NCBI GenBank assembly: GCA_002189035.1
Contig: NEEC01000140.1
Span: forward strand, 1-27,470
DNA: 27,470 nucleotides
From: Utricularia gibba
Lineage: Eukaryota > Streptophyta > Magnoliopsida > Lamiales > Lentibulariaceae
Direction: 5' to 3'
In this document: one piece after another, positions 1 through 10,540 of the stretch
Layout of the letters: every line of letters starts with the position of its first letter
Position numbering within the stretch: position 1 is the first letter of the stretch
Position numbers and translations under genes: made by a program
The notes under the pieces: model-generated
Told to the model about the DNA's origin: nothing
The model's input: only the letters and a program-made list of their open reading frames with translations
Databases searched by the model: none

Positions 1-429
1 TAGAACTTAAAGAAAAAGCATAATTTTCAAAATTTATTATAATCAAAATTGTTTCCAAACAAGAATGAAGCCATTTTTAAATAAATAGGGAAATGGGCCT
101 ACACAAAATAAAAGCAACGTTAGTGAACTAAAATGTTATAACCCAATTTTACTCAACTTGATCTAATTTAAATAGGTTGAACTCAATGTCATATGTTTCA
201 TAGTTTTTCTGATTGGTTTACAATTTCATAATAAGTTTTTTATTTTTTCATGTTATTGATCTAGTAATTGTCTCAAGTGAAATTATGAGATGATTAGTAT
301 TATTATTTTCTTCAGTTTCATTATCTTTATTTATATTATTTATGATCGCATCAGCTTTTTTTTTTCAAACAAAAAATTTTAAGAGTAGTGTTTGTCCAAT
401 CTTTTCTTCTTTTGATCCTTTCCTCACAT
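1..429. other. AT-rich intergenic DNA
   Basis: Very AT-rich sequence with no recognisable gene. An open frame from 342 runs into the retrotransposon remnant that starts near 430, but it shows no family features of its own. The stretch may be decayed flank of the same retroelement. Confidence 0.5.
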
Positions 430-715
430 CTCTTTGGCCTGACGAATGCTCCCTTCATATTTTTTTCTCTCATGAATATTATTTCCTATTGTATATTCAC
501 AAGTTTTTATTGATATTTTTTATGATATTCTTGTTTACAACAAAATGAATAAATGTACTAGCAAACTCTTTGCTAAGCTATCAAAATGTTTCTTTGGAAA
601 ACAATTTATCCAATACGTCACTATGTTATTGCCTACAAATCTAAAAGCTCTTTCTAAGTTTTATGGTTTCATGGGTTATTACCAACAATTTATCCATCAA
701 TCTCTGACTTCTTAA
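430..715 (+). mobile_element. decayed Ty3/gypsy-type reverse transcriptase fragment
   Basis: Three short stretches in different forward frames resemble consecutive blocks of a Ty3/gypsy polymerase. Near 430-480 a frame reads FGLTNAP followed by LMN, like the block that precedes the catalytic motif. Near 490-545 a second frame reads VFID and DILVYNK, like the catalytic VFIDDILVYSK block, but the aspartate pair is disrupted. The same frame continues through 545-715 with KLFAKLSKCFFG and then GFMGYYQQFI, like the KLYAKLSKC and GLTGYYRRFI blocks. Frameshifts and stops separate the parts, so this is a dead relic. No LTRs, integrase or protease were seen. The call rests on motif order, not on a search. 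Confidence 0.6.
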
Positions 716-1733
716 TTCGACTTTCAACCAGAAATAGTACTATAGAAGCAAAATGGATTATTTGACATTTTCAGAATTTTTTTACTTCTCGTTTCTTTTT
801 ATTCTTTATATCAAGATTGTGACTATTGGATGTACCATTATTTTTGTTTCATGAAGATATTTTGCTTATCTTTAGTTTGATTGACTAGATTAGAGCAATG
901 CCTTAGGAAGATGTGGAAGAAGTAGTCATTTTAGTCTAGATTCAAAAAGAAAAATGTGCTAGTTTAAATCTTCATAACAATCTAGTATATATATCTAGTA
1001 GGGAAAAAAATAATTCTAACTTGGGAAACCCAACCTAGAGGTAAACTAATGGATATATATGATGTAATTAGATAGTTGATTTTTTTGGATAGAGATTAAT
1101 ATGATTGAATAAATCTATTCTTATTAATTTTATAAAATGGTAGACTTGAGGGTAAGGTGAAAATAGGATACCTAAGTAAATTAAAATAAAAAAAAATAAT
1201 TGATTTGAGTAGATTTAGATCATCTTGAGCTAGTTTGAAACATGAGTTGAATGAACATTCCACTTTTAGAATTATAAACATATTATCTCTTTATTTTTAT
1301 TGTCACGCAATTATTGAATTCATGCTAGTTTTTGCTTAAACTTGAAATCGATTTTGAAACTAGAATGTATTAAATTTCATGCAATAGGTATTAAACTCCT
1401 TATGTTCAAGCTTAATTCCACTATACAATTGCTTGATTTGTATCTCTAAAAAATTAGGTTTTATAAATTTTATTTGAATCAAAATTTTCATAATTAAACA
1501 ATGACATGGATTTTCGTTTATCAGAAGTCCAATGTGGAGGAAAAGGAAGGTGGAACTAGTGTGTTCTCCTTGGGAATAATGGTATGAAGAGACACAATAA
1601 GCACTCATTAGAGAGATTAAATAGCCGAGCATGCACTCCATGGTTGGTTAACCATCAAAACTGTCTATAATTAATAATGAAAGAACTATCTGCAATTTAT
1701 AGCCAACATCATATTATCATGTTACATGATCTT
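716..1733. other. AT-rich intergenic DNA without a recognised gene
   Basis: Open frames here are short, low-complexity and match no family I know. It may be decayed retroelement sequence continuing from the left, but no specific motif supports that. Confidence 0.5.
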
Positions 1734-2100
1734 GCAAGTCTAAACCAGCACTAGATAGAGTGTTAAATGGTGCAACGTAAAAACTACAATGCTTCAAAGT
1801 TTGATCCCACATCAAATAGAGTGGTATGCACCATTGAGTAAAGCTGCAGTCCTCCACAACTTTAAACCAATATTAGATACAACATTATGCAGTGCTGCAT
1901 GAAGTTGTTCTTTACAATTTTAAACCAACGTTGGATAGGGTTACATAATGCTACATGAAATTGCAATCCTTTGTAAGTTTAAACTACTAGCAGATAGAAT
2001 GGTACGCAGTATTGCATGAAGGTCGTGCCTTTGCAAGTTCAAACCCAACACGAATGGAGTGGTACACAATGTTGCATGAATGTGCAATCATATGAATGTC
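1734..2100. repeat. diverged 60-bp tandem repeat, about six units
   Basis: About six consecutive units of close to 60 bp can be laid under each other. Each starts with a version of aagttTaAACCa, has a middle like agATAGAGTGGTA, and later a version of TGCATGAA. The TGCATGAA or TACATGAA octamer falls near 1896, 1952, 2013 and 2073, a spacing of 56, 61 and 60. Units differ at many positions, so the array is old. No unit contains an open frame of note. This is a minisatellite-like or decayed satellite array, not a CRISPR array, because there are no spacers between conserved repeats. Confidence 0.75.
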
Positions 2101-2595
2101 AAATTTGAGCATTCAATATAAGCATTTTCCTATGAAATCCAAACAATATTATAATAAGATGCAAATATTCAGTTCAACATTTAACATAAGTATTGGTAGA
2201 GCTTGAGAAAATTTTTAAGGTTGGTCAATCCATGAAGTTAAACAAGATTTCTAAGTAAAATATAAATTAAATTAACATATAATTTTTTTTAAGATTAGGT
2301 CAAGGCTGAGTTTGCTCAAGCCCAAGCTCCACCTTAAACATAAACATTGTCATATGAAATCAATAGTCATTCCACTAGAATTTGAAATTATTGACCGGCA
2401 AACGGTTTATAGATGTCCGTGCACGGTTTTGAGTTTCGCATTTTTTATTTTAAAAATGATTATGATAAATTATAATTCAATTAATAAATAGAATGCTTGG
2501 TTTTGGATTTCCAAAGTTTGGATGGCAACTACCGTGCTACGTGGACGTCTTGGCCAACATAACTCATTCCGTGGTGTCTTTCAACCAAAAAAAGG
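2101..2595. other. intergenic DNA and likely promoter of the monooxygenase gene
   Basis: AT-rich sequence between the tandem repeat and the flavin monooxygenase gene. No gene is visible. The last 200 bases are less AT-rich and include ACGTGG near 2539, a possible ACGT-core bZIP site, which is inference only. Confidence 0.4.
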
Positions 2596-2604
2596 TTTAA
2601 ATAG
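2596..2604 (+). promoter_or_regulatory. possible TATA box of the monooxygenase gene
   Basis: TTTAAATAG lies about 70 bp before the ATG at 2673, a usual distance for a plant TATA element with a short leader. Position and composition are the only support. Confidence 0.4.
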
Positions 2605-2672
2605 AGGCTTCCATTTTCCCCCCAAATCCAGTCAAAGCAACTAATCCCTTAACGCAAACTCAAACAGTCAAA

Positions 2673-5146
2673 ATGCAGAAGAGAGTCGCGATCATCGGCG
2701 CCGGAATGGCCGGCCTCCTGGCCTGCAAGCACGCCGCCGCCGCTGGCTTCAATCCTGTGGTCTTCGAAGCCGCGGGGCAAGTCGGCGGGTATGGAATCAC
2801 ACGATGAAGACGACTCGGCTCCAGAACCTGAAACGCTACTTCAGGTTCTCCGATTTCGATTGGCCGTCTCCCGACGCCGACGAGATGTTTCCGGCGGATC
2901 AAGTCCGAGTACGTCAATTCCTACGCCAAGCATTTCGATTTGGCGCGCTACATCAAGTTCAACAGCAAAGTGAGGAGCGTGGATTACGTGGGGGAAAGCG
3001 AAGAGGAAATGGGCATGGGAATTGTGGGGAGGAAGCGGGAGGGCATTTGGATCTAAAGGCAAGTGGAAGCTCCAGGTTCTTGACACCTTATCTAAATCCA
3101 CAGAGGTATTTTTTTTTATTTTAATCACGTAAATTCCCAAGTCAATTAATTAAATATATCGTAACATTATATTATATTCTTTAACTAAGAAATTTAACCA
3201 TAGTTTAGTCATCACCTAAAATAGTAATAATGAAGAGGAACTAGAATGGTGGGGCTGTGGTGTCTTTAATAAATTTTTAAAATATTTAGATTTTTTAAAA
3301 AACTTATTTATGGATTTAAGATAAAAAATGTATTTATTGACTACATTTTTTTTATTAAGTATTGTGTTTGATTAATAGTTATTAAAAATTGAATTTATGA
3401 TTATTAAAATCAAAATTACATTGGTGTCTTTAATAAAATCTTTTTTACTTTCTTATTAATTGTATGAAAAGGGTGAATTTAAAATAATGAGGTTTTTATG
3501 CACCAAACCTATGTAAGAGTTTTGATTGAAATCTTGAAACCCAACTAAATTCTAATTTAATCCTACTTTTGATATCGTTTGAAACCCTAATTGGAGTCCA
3601 TCAATGAGTTAAATGATTAGTGTGGACTATTTTTTTATTAACTTTTAAAATATTATTAATTTAATTCATGTTTTTTCGCCGATTGCTCTTTACGATTTGA
3701 AATCGTTTATCTTGAGTAACAATTTACAGCGATTCTGCCGTAGGAATATGAAGCGGACTTCCTAGTCCTCTGTATCGGAAGGTTTAGCGGCCTTCCGAAT
3801 ATACCAGACTTCCCGATGGCCGTGGACCGGAGATATTCTCCGGGAAAGTCCTGCATTCCATGGACTACTCCGCGATGGACAATGCTGCCGCATTGGAGCT
3901 CATCAAAGGGAAGCGAGTCGTGGTCATCGGCAGTAATAAATCAGCCGTCGATGTGGCTTACGAGTGTGCACTTGCAAACGGTGAGGATTGGTGAATCTCT
4001 GTGTGTTTTTTTCGGTGAATTGCATTTTTCTGAAAGTGATTGAGGTTGGGATATTGTGAATTGAGCTTTGGTCGGCTTTTGGTTTCCAGGAAACGAACTT
4101 CCGTGCACGATGTTGCAACGAACTATTCCGTGGATGATGCCGGACATGTTTCCACGGGGAGTTGATATAGGTGCTCTTCTTTTCAATCGCATTACTGAGA
4201 TGCTGATTCATAAGCCTCGTGAAGGGCTGCTTTACGGTCTCTTGGCTACACTGTTGAGTCCCATGGTATGGTACAAATTTGATCAACATGAAGAATGACA
4301 AAGGTCTAAATTATTTTCTGTTCTCTTTTTTGTAGAGGTGGGCGCTTTCCAAGTTCGTGGAGAGCTATTTGAAGCGGAAGCTTCCACTGAAGAAATACGA
4401 CATGGTTCCAAAGGAACCATTTGTGCAGTATGTTTCCACTTGTAAGGTCATGATCATACCATCGGACTTCTACGACAAAGTGGAAGCGGGAAGTATTGTG
4501 TTCAAGAAGCCTAAAAAGATTTCTTTTTGCAAAGAGGGCTTGATTCTAGATGAACAAAAGGACCAACCATTGGTAGCAGATGTAGTCATCTTCGCAACGG
4601 GATACAAAGGAGACGAGAAGCTCAGGAACATGTTTTCGCGCTCGAGCATCCGAGACATCGTCATCGGCCGGTCTCCAACTTCCCTGATGCCCCTCTACAG
4701 GTACTTTTACTTAGCTTGAGCTTGTATTTGAGTCTCATTGTAAGATGTGTGTTACAACTTTGCAAGTCTATGATGTTTGTTACAGGCAAATGATTCATCC
4801 ACGCATCCCACAAATGGCGGTTATCGGCTATTCAGAGTCTCTTTTGAACATCTACACATTCGAAATGAGCTCCAAATGGCTCGTGGCGTTACTAGATGGG
4901 GCGTTTACGTTGCCCAGCATAAAGGAAATGGAACAGGACATTGAAGAGTGGGGAAAGTACATGAAGAAAATCTCGGTTAATAATGAGTATAGGAGAGCTT
5001 GCATTGCGGGCTTTCACATTTGGTACAATGATCAACTCTGCAAAGATATGGGCTGCAATCCTAGAAGGAAACAGGGGCTAATCCGAGAACTGTTTGAATC
5101 TTATACAGCTGCTGATTATACTGGATTAGACTCCAAGTTGTCATAA
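2673..5146 (+). CDS. plant flavin-containing monooxygenase (FMO1-like), four single-base frame breaks in the assembled sequence
   Basis: Five exons can be placed: 2673-3105, 3744-3980, 4090-4265, 4336-4700 and 4786-5146, all with GT-AG introns and compatible phases. The product is a class B flavoprotein oxygenase that uses FAD and NADPH to oxidise soft nucleophiles. Exon 1 starts with the FAD-binding fingerprint GAGMAG (residues 9-14). Exon 2 holds the FMO-identifying segment [11 protein letters not shown] and the NADPH-binding stretch [14 protein letters not shown]. Exon 4 carries FATGY. As written, the frame breaks at 2787-2789 (one G missing), 2901-2902 (one A extra), 3007-3009 (one A extra) and 3812-3814 (one C missing). 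Allowing for these, the total is 524 codons with stop, a normal length for the family. Exons 3-5 are uninterrupted. It is either a functional gene with consensus errors or a young pseudogene; the substrate cannot be told. Confidence 0.85.
3106..3743 (+). other. intron 1 of the monooxygenase gene
   Basis: A 638-bp AT-rich intron from GTATTT at 3106 to a TAG acceptor at 3741-3743. It joins codons ending ACA GAG to GAA TAT GAA in phase 0. No gene or structured element was seen inside. Confidence 0.7.
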
Positions 5147-5293
5147 GTTTTGATGTATGAAATACTTTGCATTGGTATACAGTATGCATATAAACTTTTA
5201 TGTACTCAGTAGGAGCTCTCTTTGAATTGTGTCTTACAAGAGCATTGGATGTGAATTCTCAGTTGAATTTATTTGATCTATTCTTTCTAGTAC

Positions 5294-5299
5294 AATAAA
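5294..5299 (+). terminator. polyadenylation signal of the monooxygenase gene
   Basis: AATAAA lies 148 bp after the stop codon at 5144-5146, a reasonable position for the 3' end signal. The convergent DUF688 gene ends about 50 bp further on, so the two transcripts probably meet or overlap here. Confidence 0.5.
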
Positions 5300-5345
5300 G
5301 AGCCAACCACATCAAGAGTGAACGCTGCTACTGTAGTGATCTTCA

Positions 5346-6907
5346 TCACACTCTGGTATGCTCATCAGCTTTTCCTGCCCAAAACAGATACGAAGTAGTG
5401 TAACATGAAACTGAAGGTGATATCAAGAATCCGACAGACATAGGTAAAAGAGCGCATACTTTAGATGAATTCCAATTGCTGGTAAAACTAAGTTTTTGAG
5501 GACTTGCTGCAGGAACAAGCACTGGTTTCGAAAAATTTTTCTGGGGAGCAGATGCTGATAGTGATGGCAAAGCGCGGCACAGCCAGGAATCCGATGGAGA
5601 TTTTGGTAAAGGCGGAGGAAGTGGGCGCTCTGAAGATTTTCTGCGGAGGTTATCCCGAGTTCTTGCTCTCTGCAGATGCTTCTCCACATCATCTGCAGAT
5701 AGCGACAGAGTTACCTCTAAATGCTTCATGTGGGAGTAAGCAGGAAATGTTGTTTTCTTTTGGATGGTAGAAATAAGCTGTTGCTCTGTTCTTTCCCACT
5801 CTTCATCAATGATACTATCATCCATGGGAGAATCTGTTTCATGCATCTGATTCATAATCCGCGAAGTGATCTCATGTTCATTTTCAGGTGAGGAGGGAGA
5901 ACTCAGATTACTCACTTTCTGCAAAGTATCAACAAGGACAGTTTTCTCAACTACAGAGTCACTTGAATCTGAATCTTTCTCAGGTGGTGTTTTAGTTGCA
6001 GAAGAAAGAGATGCTCTTGATCTCAGATTCAAACTAGGAACATGGTTTTGGAGGTAAAATGGGCTCTTCAGACAAAGATTTGAAAATAAACCACATACCC
6101 AGGAAAACTACCGTTGAAATCACATTCCTTTTCATCATCATCTTCATCGTCCTCTTCTTCTTCTATTGCTGCATCCAAACCAAAATGAGAGTACTTCTTT
6201 GCAAAACTAGGTCCATATCTGAGTTCAGGCTTGCCAAAAAATCCCTGTTTCACTTGCAATGGTTTTTCTCTTGCAAGAGATTGTTTTGGGGGTAAATATG
6301 TAGGTGTCTCGGAAGCAATTGCTTTTGCTGCAGGGATAAACCTCTTCATCATGAACTCATTCGCATGCGGACCAGCTGGAAATTTCTGTGACAGATTCTC
6401 ATCCAAATCCGAGAAGTCACTCATACCACAATTCAAATAAGATGATTCTGTCCAGGACAATCTATCAGGTGCATCTGCATATTCGTCATCACAGTCAGAA
6501 GAACTCTTGCTTCCCTCAGTTTCCCTTCGCAGTTTCTCAAAATCATCAATCTCTTCACTGGGAGATGGACTTTTCACTGAGCCACAGGGGAATTCAGCAA
6601 TGAATCTGCCAGGAGGAAGCTTAGGAGCCATCCGCAGTTCTGGTTTTATCTCTGCCTTGGGCTTTCCAGGTTTGTGTTCCCATTGAAAAGGCACTGCTCC
6701 AGGATCGCTGATAGGTCCAGATTTCAGGTCGGATATGTAGTACGGAAGCCGAGGGAGAACCAAGGGAGACTCTTGTCGATCATGTGTCACTGATGCCCCT
6801 TTTCCAGAATGTCTTCTAACTGATATAAGAGGTTTCTTCAGATCAATCTGCTTGTCATCCATCAGAGACTTCACCAGCCCCTTTTTACCTTCAAGGAGTG
6901 ATTGCAT
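5346..6907 (-). CDS. DUF688 family protein of unknown function
   Basis: Two exons on the reverse strand, 6907-6099 and 6033-5346, are joined by a 65-bp intron (donor GG|GTATGT, acceptor CTAG|TTTG) and give 498 residues. The N-terminal part has the plant DUF688 pattern: MDDKQIDLKKPLISVRR, then SDLKSGPISDPGAVPFQWEH, and APKLPPGRF. A serine- and acid-rich middle follows, with an EEEEDDEDDDEKE run before the splice site. The first ATG is at 6905-6907, but the family usually begins near MDDK, so the ATG at 6860-6862 is an equally good start. The last 40 or so residues are less typical: a possible further donor after the codons for NWNSSK could splice to an acceptor near 5375. The biochemical role is unknown. 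No frame breaks are needed. Confidence 0.75.
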
Positions 6908-9103
6908 GACAAAAACAATAAAAATAGCAGCTCAGAGAACAAATACCAGGAAAAAACACAACACCCCTTGTTTCACCCAAACAAGGATCATACACCCAAA
7001 GTCATTTGCATTCTCAACTTGGATCCAAGAAACTCATCATAAGTTGGGGATATGTCCCAGTAAAGAATTCATGAAACAACAACATGATTCCCTAATCAAA
7101 TTTCTTGCAAACTCCAATATCAGTGGGAGAACACAGAAAGTTAACCACAAAACGCTTATCCAAAAGAAAAAAAGTGCGGTGGAGCTTCTTACCACAAATG
7201 AGAACCCATCAACTCGACAAGGCTTTTCCGGAGACCTGAATCATTACTTCCCGATGCAACAACACTGCACATGTCTTCCCATTTATTACCCGAAATCTTT
7301 GAACAGAAAAGTAAACAACAAGATTGCGGGTGGTAAAGCAAACCAGATTCTTCTCTAATCTGCGCTGCACTATGCACGAAAAACACGCCGACAGGTTTCA
7401 CGGGGGGAAGACAAAGACCCAGAAAGAATGGAACGAAAAGATTGATTTTTGGAGTCAGGAAGCTAAAGAATTCAGAGAACTTATAGATGGGTTGGAATCG
7501 AATTCATCAAATCGCAGTTTGTCCATCCATTTCAGCGAGATAATGCGGTAGTGGAGTCAGGGCCCAAAGAAAGTTAGACGATAGACACTTTGAACACATG
7601 CAATCAGCTGTCATTCATTCGTTTGCTGTGGAAGGTGACGTTTAACCAGAGGGGAACACCGACGCTACTTTTCAACAGATGCTGAAGCTGAACCGTTACC
7701 GTCAATCTGTTTTTCTTTTCCATTTTTTTATGAATAAAATTACTCTAATATTTTAAATTTTGCAGTCCAGTCAAGCGTCGACTGCCTCATGGTGCTTGTC
7801 ACCAGGCATTCATTCGCATTTTATGTCATTCCATCTGAAACCTAACATGCAAATTAAATAATAATAATCATGATAATACTAATAATAATAGTAGTTGTTA
7901 TGGTTCCAAAGTTATGTCAACAACCGATTAAGTTTTTGTGGTGATATGGATTTATTCTTTTTGGAAAAGAAAAATGCGCAAAAATTGGTGAAATTCGAAA
8001 AAACATGAGAATCACAAATGATTCTATTCAAATTAATGTTTAAAATCAACTAATGATGAAAAAAAGAACGAAAGTTTACCTCCCAACAATGAAGAGCTTG
8101 CGATCAGGCTACACTCTATTAAAGATTGATGAGATGATATATATACGATTTTATTTTGTTTCATTTTAAAACATATTTTATTATTATTATTGAGATTCTA
8201 ATTTTTACTTTACCTATCATTGTATCTTAAATCTATATTGATTTTTAATCTTTTATATTAATTCTATATTTCGAAAATAAAATATATTTTATGAATTTAT
8301 ATAACATTTTCGACTCAATTTAAAGATAAATCAAAATTTAACAATTCATGAATTTGAAAATGTATGAATTCGAGCTTAAAATAAGGCTTAAGTTGCATGA
8401 AGAATGAAAATTTGATCCAATATCTTAGGTTCACATGAATATCTAAATAATGATGTTGTTTTAACCAATTTTCTCTTATATTTTTCATATTTTACAGTCA
8501 AATGTATGCGCTTGAACACTTTTTCATAAAGAATATTATGCAAATCCTTGTATATGTTGATATTTTATTATGTTATTTGATATTTAATTTAAAATTTTTC
8601 TTGTCAATTTGCTCGTGTGTGGCTAAAGACTAAGTACATGTTAGAAAATCCAAATTCATCTTCAGCATCTAAGTAGAAGTGTTCAATTAGGAATCATTAT
8701 TGAAACACATTTAACCTAACTTATATGGAAGGTGTAAACTATAGGATTTAGAATCCAATGTTGAGAATAATAGATTATCAAGGTAGGTGAAATGATTTTG
8801 GTAATATGATTGATTATATAATTCCACTAACAAATTATGATGTTATAATAGTTATCGATTAGTATTAATTTAGAATAGCACACATATAAAGGGGAGCAAA
8901 CATTTACACTGATGAAGTAATGATCCAAAATGATTATTTTCTATAATTTTACATCATTTTTTTTTGTTTTTTTTTCCATTTATTTTTGTTCATGTTTAGA
9001 AAGTACAACATAATCATTTTTATGTAGAGTACCTTTTTTATTATTTCAATGATTCTATTATACATGCATAATTAACCCTATTGGGAAGTCATATGGTTAG
9101 CTT
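6908..9103. other. intergenic: 5' side of the DUF688 gene, then AT-rich DNA
   Basis: Bases 6908 to about 7700 are of mixed composition and probably hold the 5' leader and promoter of the DUF688 gene. Open frames on both strands here are not family-like. From 7700 to 9103 the DNA is AT-rich with no recognised gene or clear repeat. Confidence 0.5.
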
Positions 9104-9585
9104 TAGCGTTTTAAAAACGGTTTGAACCCATTCAACCATTTAACTATGGTTTTGGGTTGAACCCTTTTTAAAATAGGTTGAATCAGTTTCATTTATTTTA
9201 AGTTATACTTATTAAAATATTAAAATACAATTATAAAACCATAATTTAGTACATCAAAATATTAAAAAATAAAAATATGTATCTTAATAATTGATACAAT
9301 TACATTAAAAAGTTTTATCAAAATTATTTTTATTGTTTCATATCTCATTCAAATAATATATAATTTAAATACAAATGCAATACAAATACATATATAAAAA
9401 TATAATTATTAAGATTTATTTGAAATATATCAAATGTTTAAAATATGTTTTATATTTCTTTATAAACATTCTCATAAAGTAATAATAAAAAATTAAAAAA
9501 AAAAAGTAGAGTTGGATCCAGTCCATTAAAACATGGATTAGGATCTAACCTGATCGAACCATGGACCCAAGTTTTTAAAACACTG
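9104..9585. mobile_element. non-autonomous hAT-type MITE with 8-bp target duplication
   Basis: The left end reads TAGCGTTTTAAAAAC (9104-9118) and the reverse complement of the right end reads CAGTGTTTTAAAAAC (9571-9585). These 15-bp terminal inverted repeats match at 13 positions. Both ends fit the YARNG start common to hAT elements. The element is flanked by GTTAGCTT at 9096-9103 and again at 9586-9593, an exact 8-bp duplication, the size hAT transposases make. Inside, the sequence is AT-rich with GGTTTGAACCC and GGGTTGAACCC-like stretches and no coding frame. It would need a transposase from elsewhere to move. Confidence 0.8.
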
Positions 9586-9593
9586 GTTAGCTT

Positions 9594-10061
9594 GAACTAA
9601 AGATCAATTCAATGTCTCCTTTTAATGTGAAATTTATGTCCTTTTATATAAGTCACTTTCTTCATTAGATGGAACCACCTTATACACAAGATCATATCTT
9701 AATATGATTATAGTTTAGATATAAGGGATCTTTTATTACTTCTTGAGGAATTATGGGTTTCATGAGGACTTCCAACATATGGAATTTCATGATATAAGAT
9801 GAAATGCTATGTAGATTTATATTTAATTTTGAAAAGTTGTTTGGATAATAATTTCAAATGATTGATTTTACATTTATAAAATAGTAAAAAAATTGAGAAT
9901 AAACATTCAATTTAATATAAAATATATGAATTCTAGAAAAGCATATATTTGAATTTTAAAATTAATTTTAATTTAAAATTATTTCCAAACGCAAGTAGAT
10001 GCAATAAAATACCCCTGAAGTCTGAAAGCCATAACCTAAAACCTAAAACTGTGCAGCAACG
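9594..10061. other. AT-rich intergenic DNA
   Basis: No gene is supported. The last 60 bases contain ACCTAAAACCTAAAAC, which resembles the AAACCCTA telo-box found in some plant promoters, just before the coding-like patch that follows. Confidence 0.4.
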
Positions 10062-10540
10062 ATGAGCAGTACTTCCAGTGGAGAAGGAAGAAGACAGTTC
10101 ACATTTCTGGAACGATCCGCAGGTAGTGCCCTTCCCACTTGGAAGTGAGAGTATGCGCTTCCTGGAGACAATGCGGAGCACAGCAGCACAGCACAGCACA
10201 GCGATCCCGAAAGAGTCGTTGAAGGATGAAGGAGGAGAAGGAGGAGGAGGAGATGCCCGAGAGAATCTGTTCACGCAGACATCAAAAGATGCGAAGGACG
10301 ATGCAGCAGCATTCATTGTGGTTGAAATCGCTTCTCTTGACTACCCCTCGGCCTCTGCCCCAAAGAATTCATTTTTTTAGGACAATCGTACTGTGGAGCT
10401 AATGCCCCACGACAACTACACTCAGCCCAACCAAGGCGGGCATGTCCGGAGCTCCTTCTGGGTTCTCGAGCCGACTCAAAAAGGGGTAGGTTCAGGTTCA
10501 GGTTCATTTCATCGAAAAAATGTCCACCATTAAATTAGTT
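10062..10540 (+). other. unidentified coding-like patch, possible small gene
   Basis: This GC-richer island has protein-like frames but I do not recognise a family. From ATG at 10062 a frame of 20 codons begins MSSTSSGEGRRQFTF and reaches a possible donor (GCAG|GTAGTG) at 10118. A second frame, 10078-10380, is rich in Glu, Gly and Asp. After an acceptor-like TTTTTTTAG at 10372-10380, a frame reads DNRTVELMPHDNYTQP and continues through GGHVRSSFWVLEPTQK to a stop near 10533. I could not join these blocks in one consistent phase. It may be a small gene, the remains of one, or a non-coding transcript. A short GCACA-type repeat lies at 10177-10202. Confidence 0.3.

Noticed and set aside
1734-2100. 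CRISPR-like array
   Set aside because: The repeats are contiguous and diverged along their full 60 bp, there are no unique spacers between constant repeats, and the genome is eukaryotic.
3924-4301. Reverse frame of 125 codons
   Set aside because: It is antisense to monooxygenase exons 2-3, whose forward reading carries clear FMO motifs.
6852-7358. Forward open frame of 168 codons
   Set aside because: It lies opposite the start and upstream leader of the DUF688 gene, has no family features, and its composition is that of AT-rich non-coding DNA.
9933-10316. Reverse frame of 127 codons with a proline-rich start
   Set aside because: The PPPPSPPSS stretch is the antisense of a GGAGGA repeat, and the end runs into AT-rich sequence. 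Nothing supports it over the forward frames, which are themselves uncertain.
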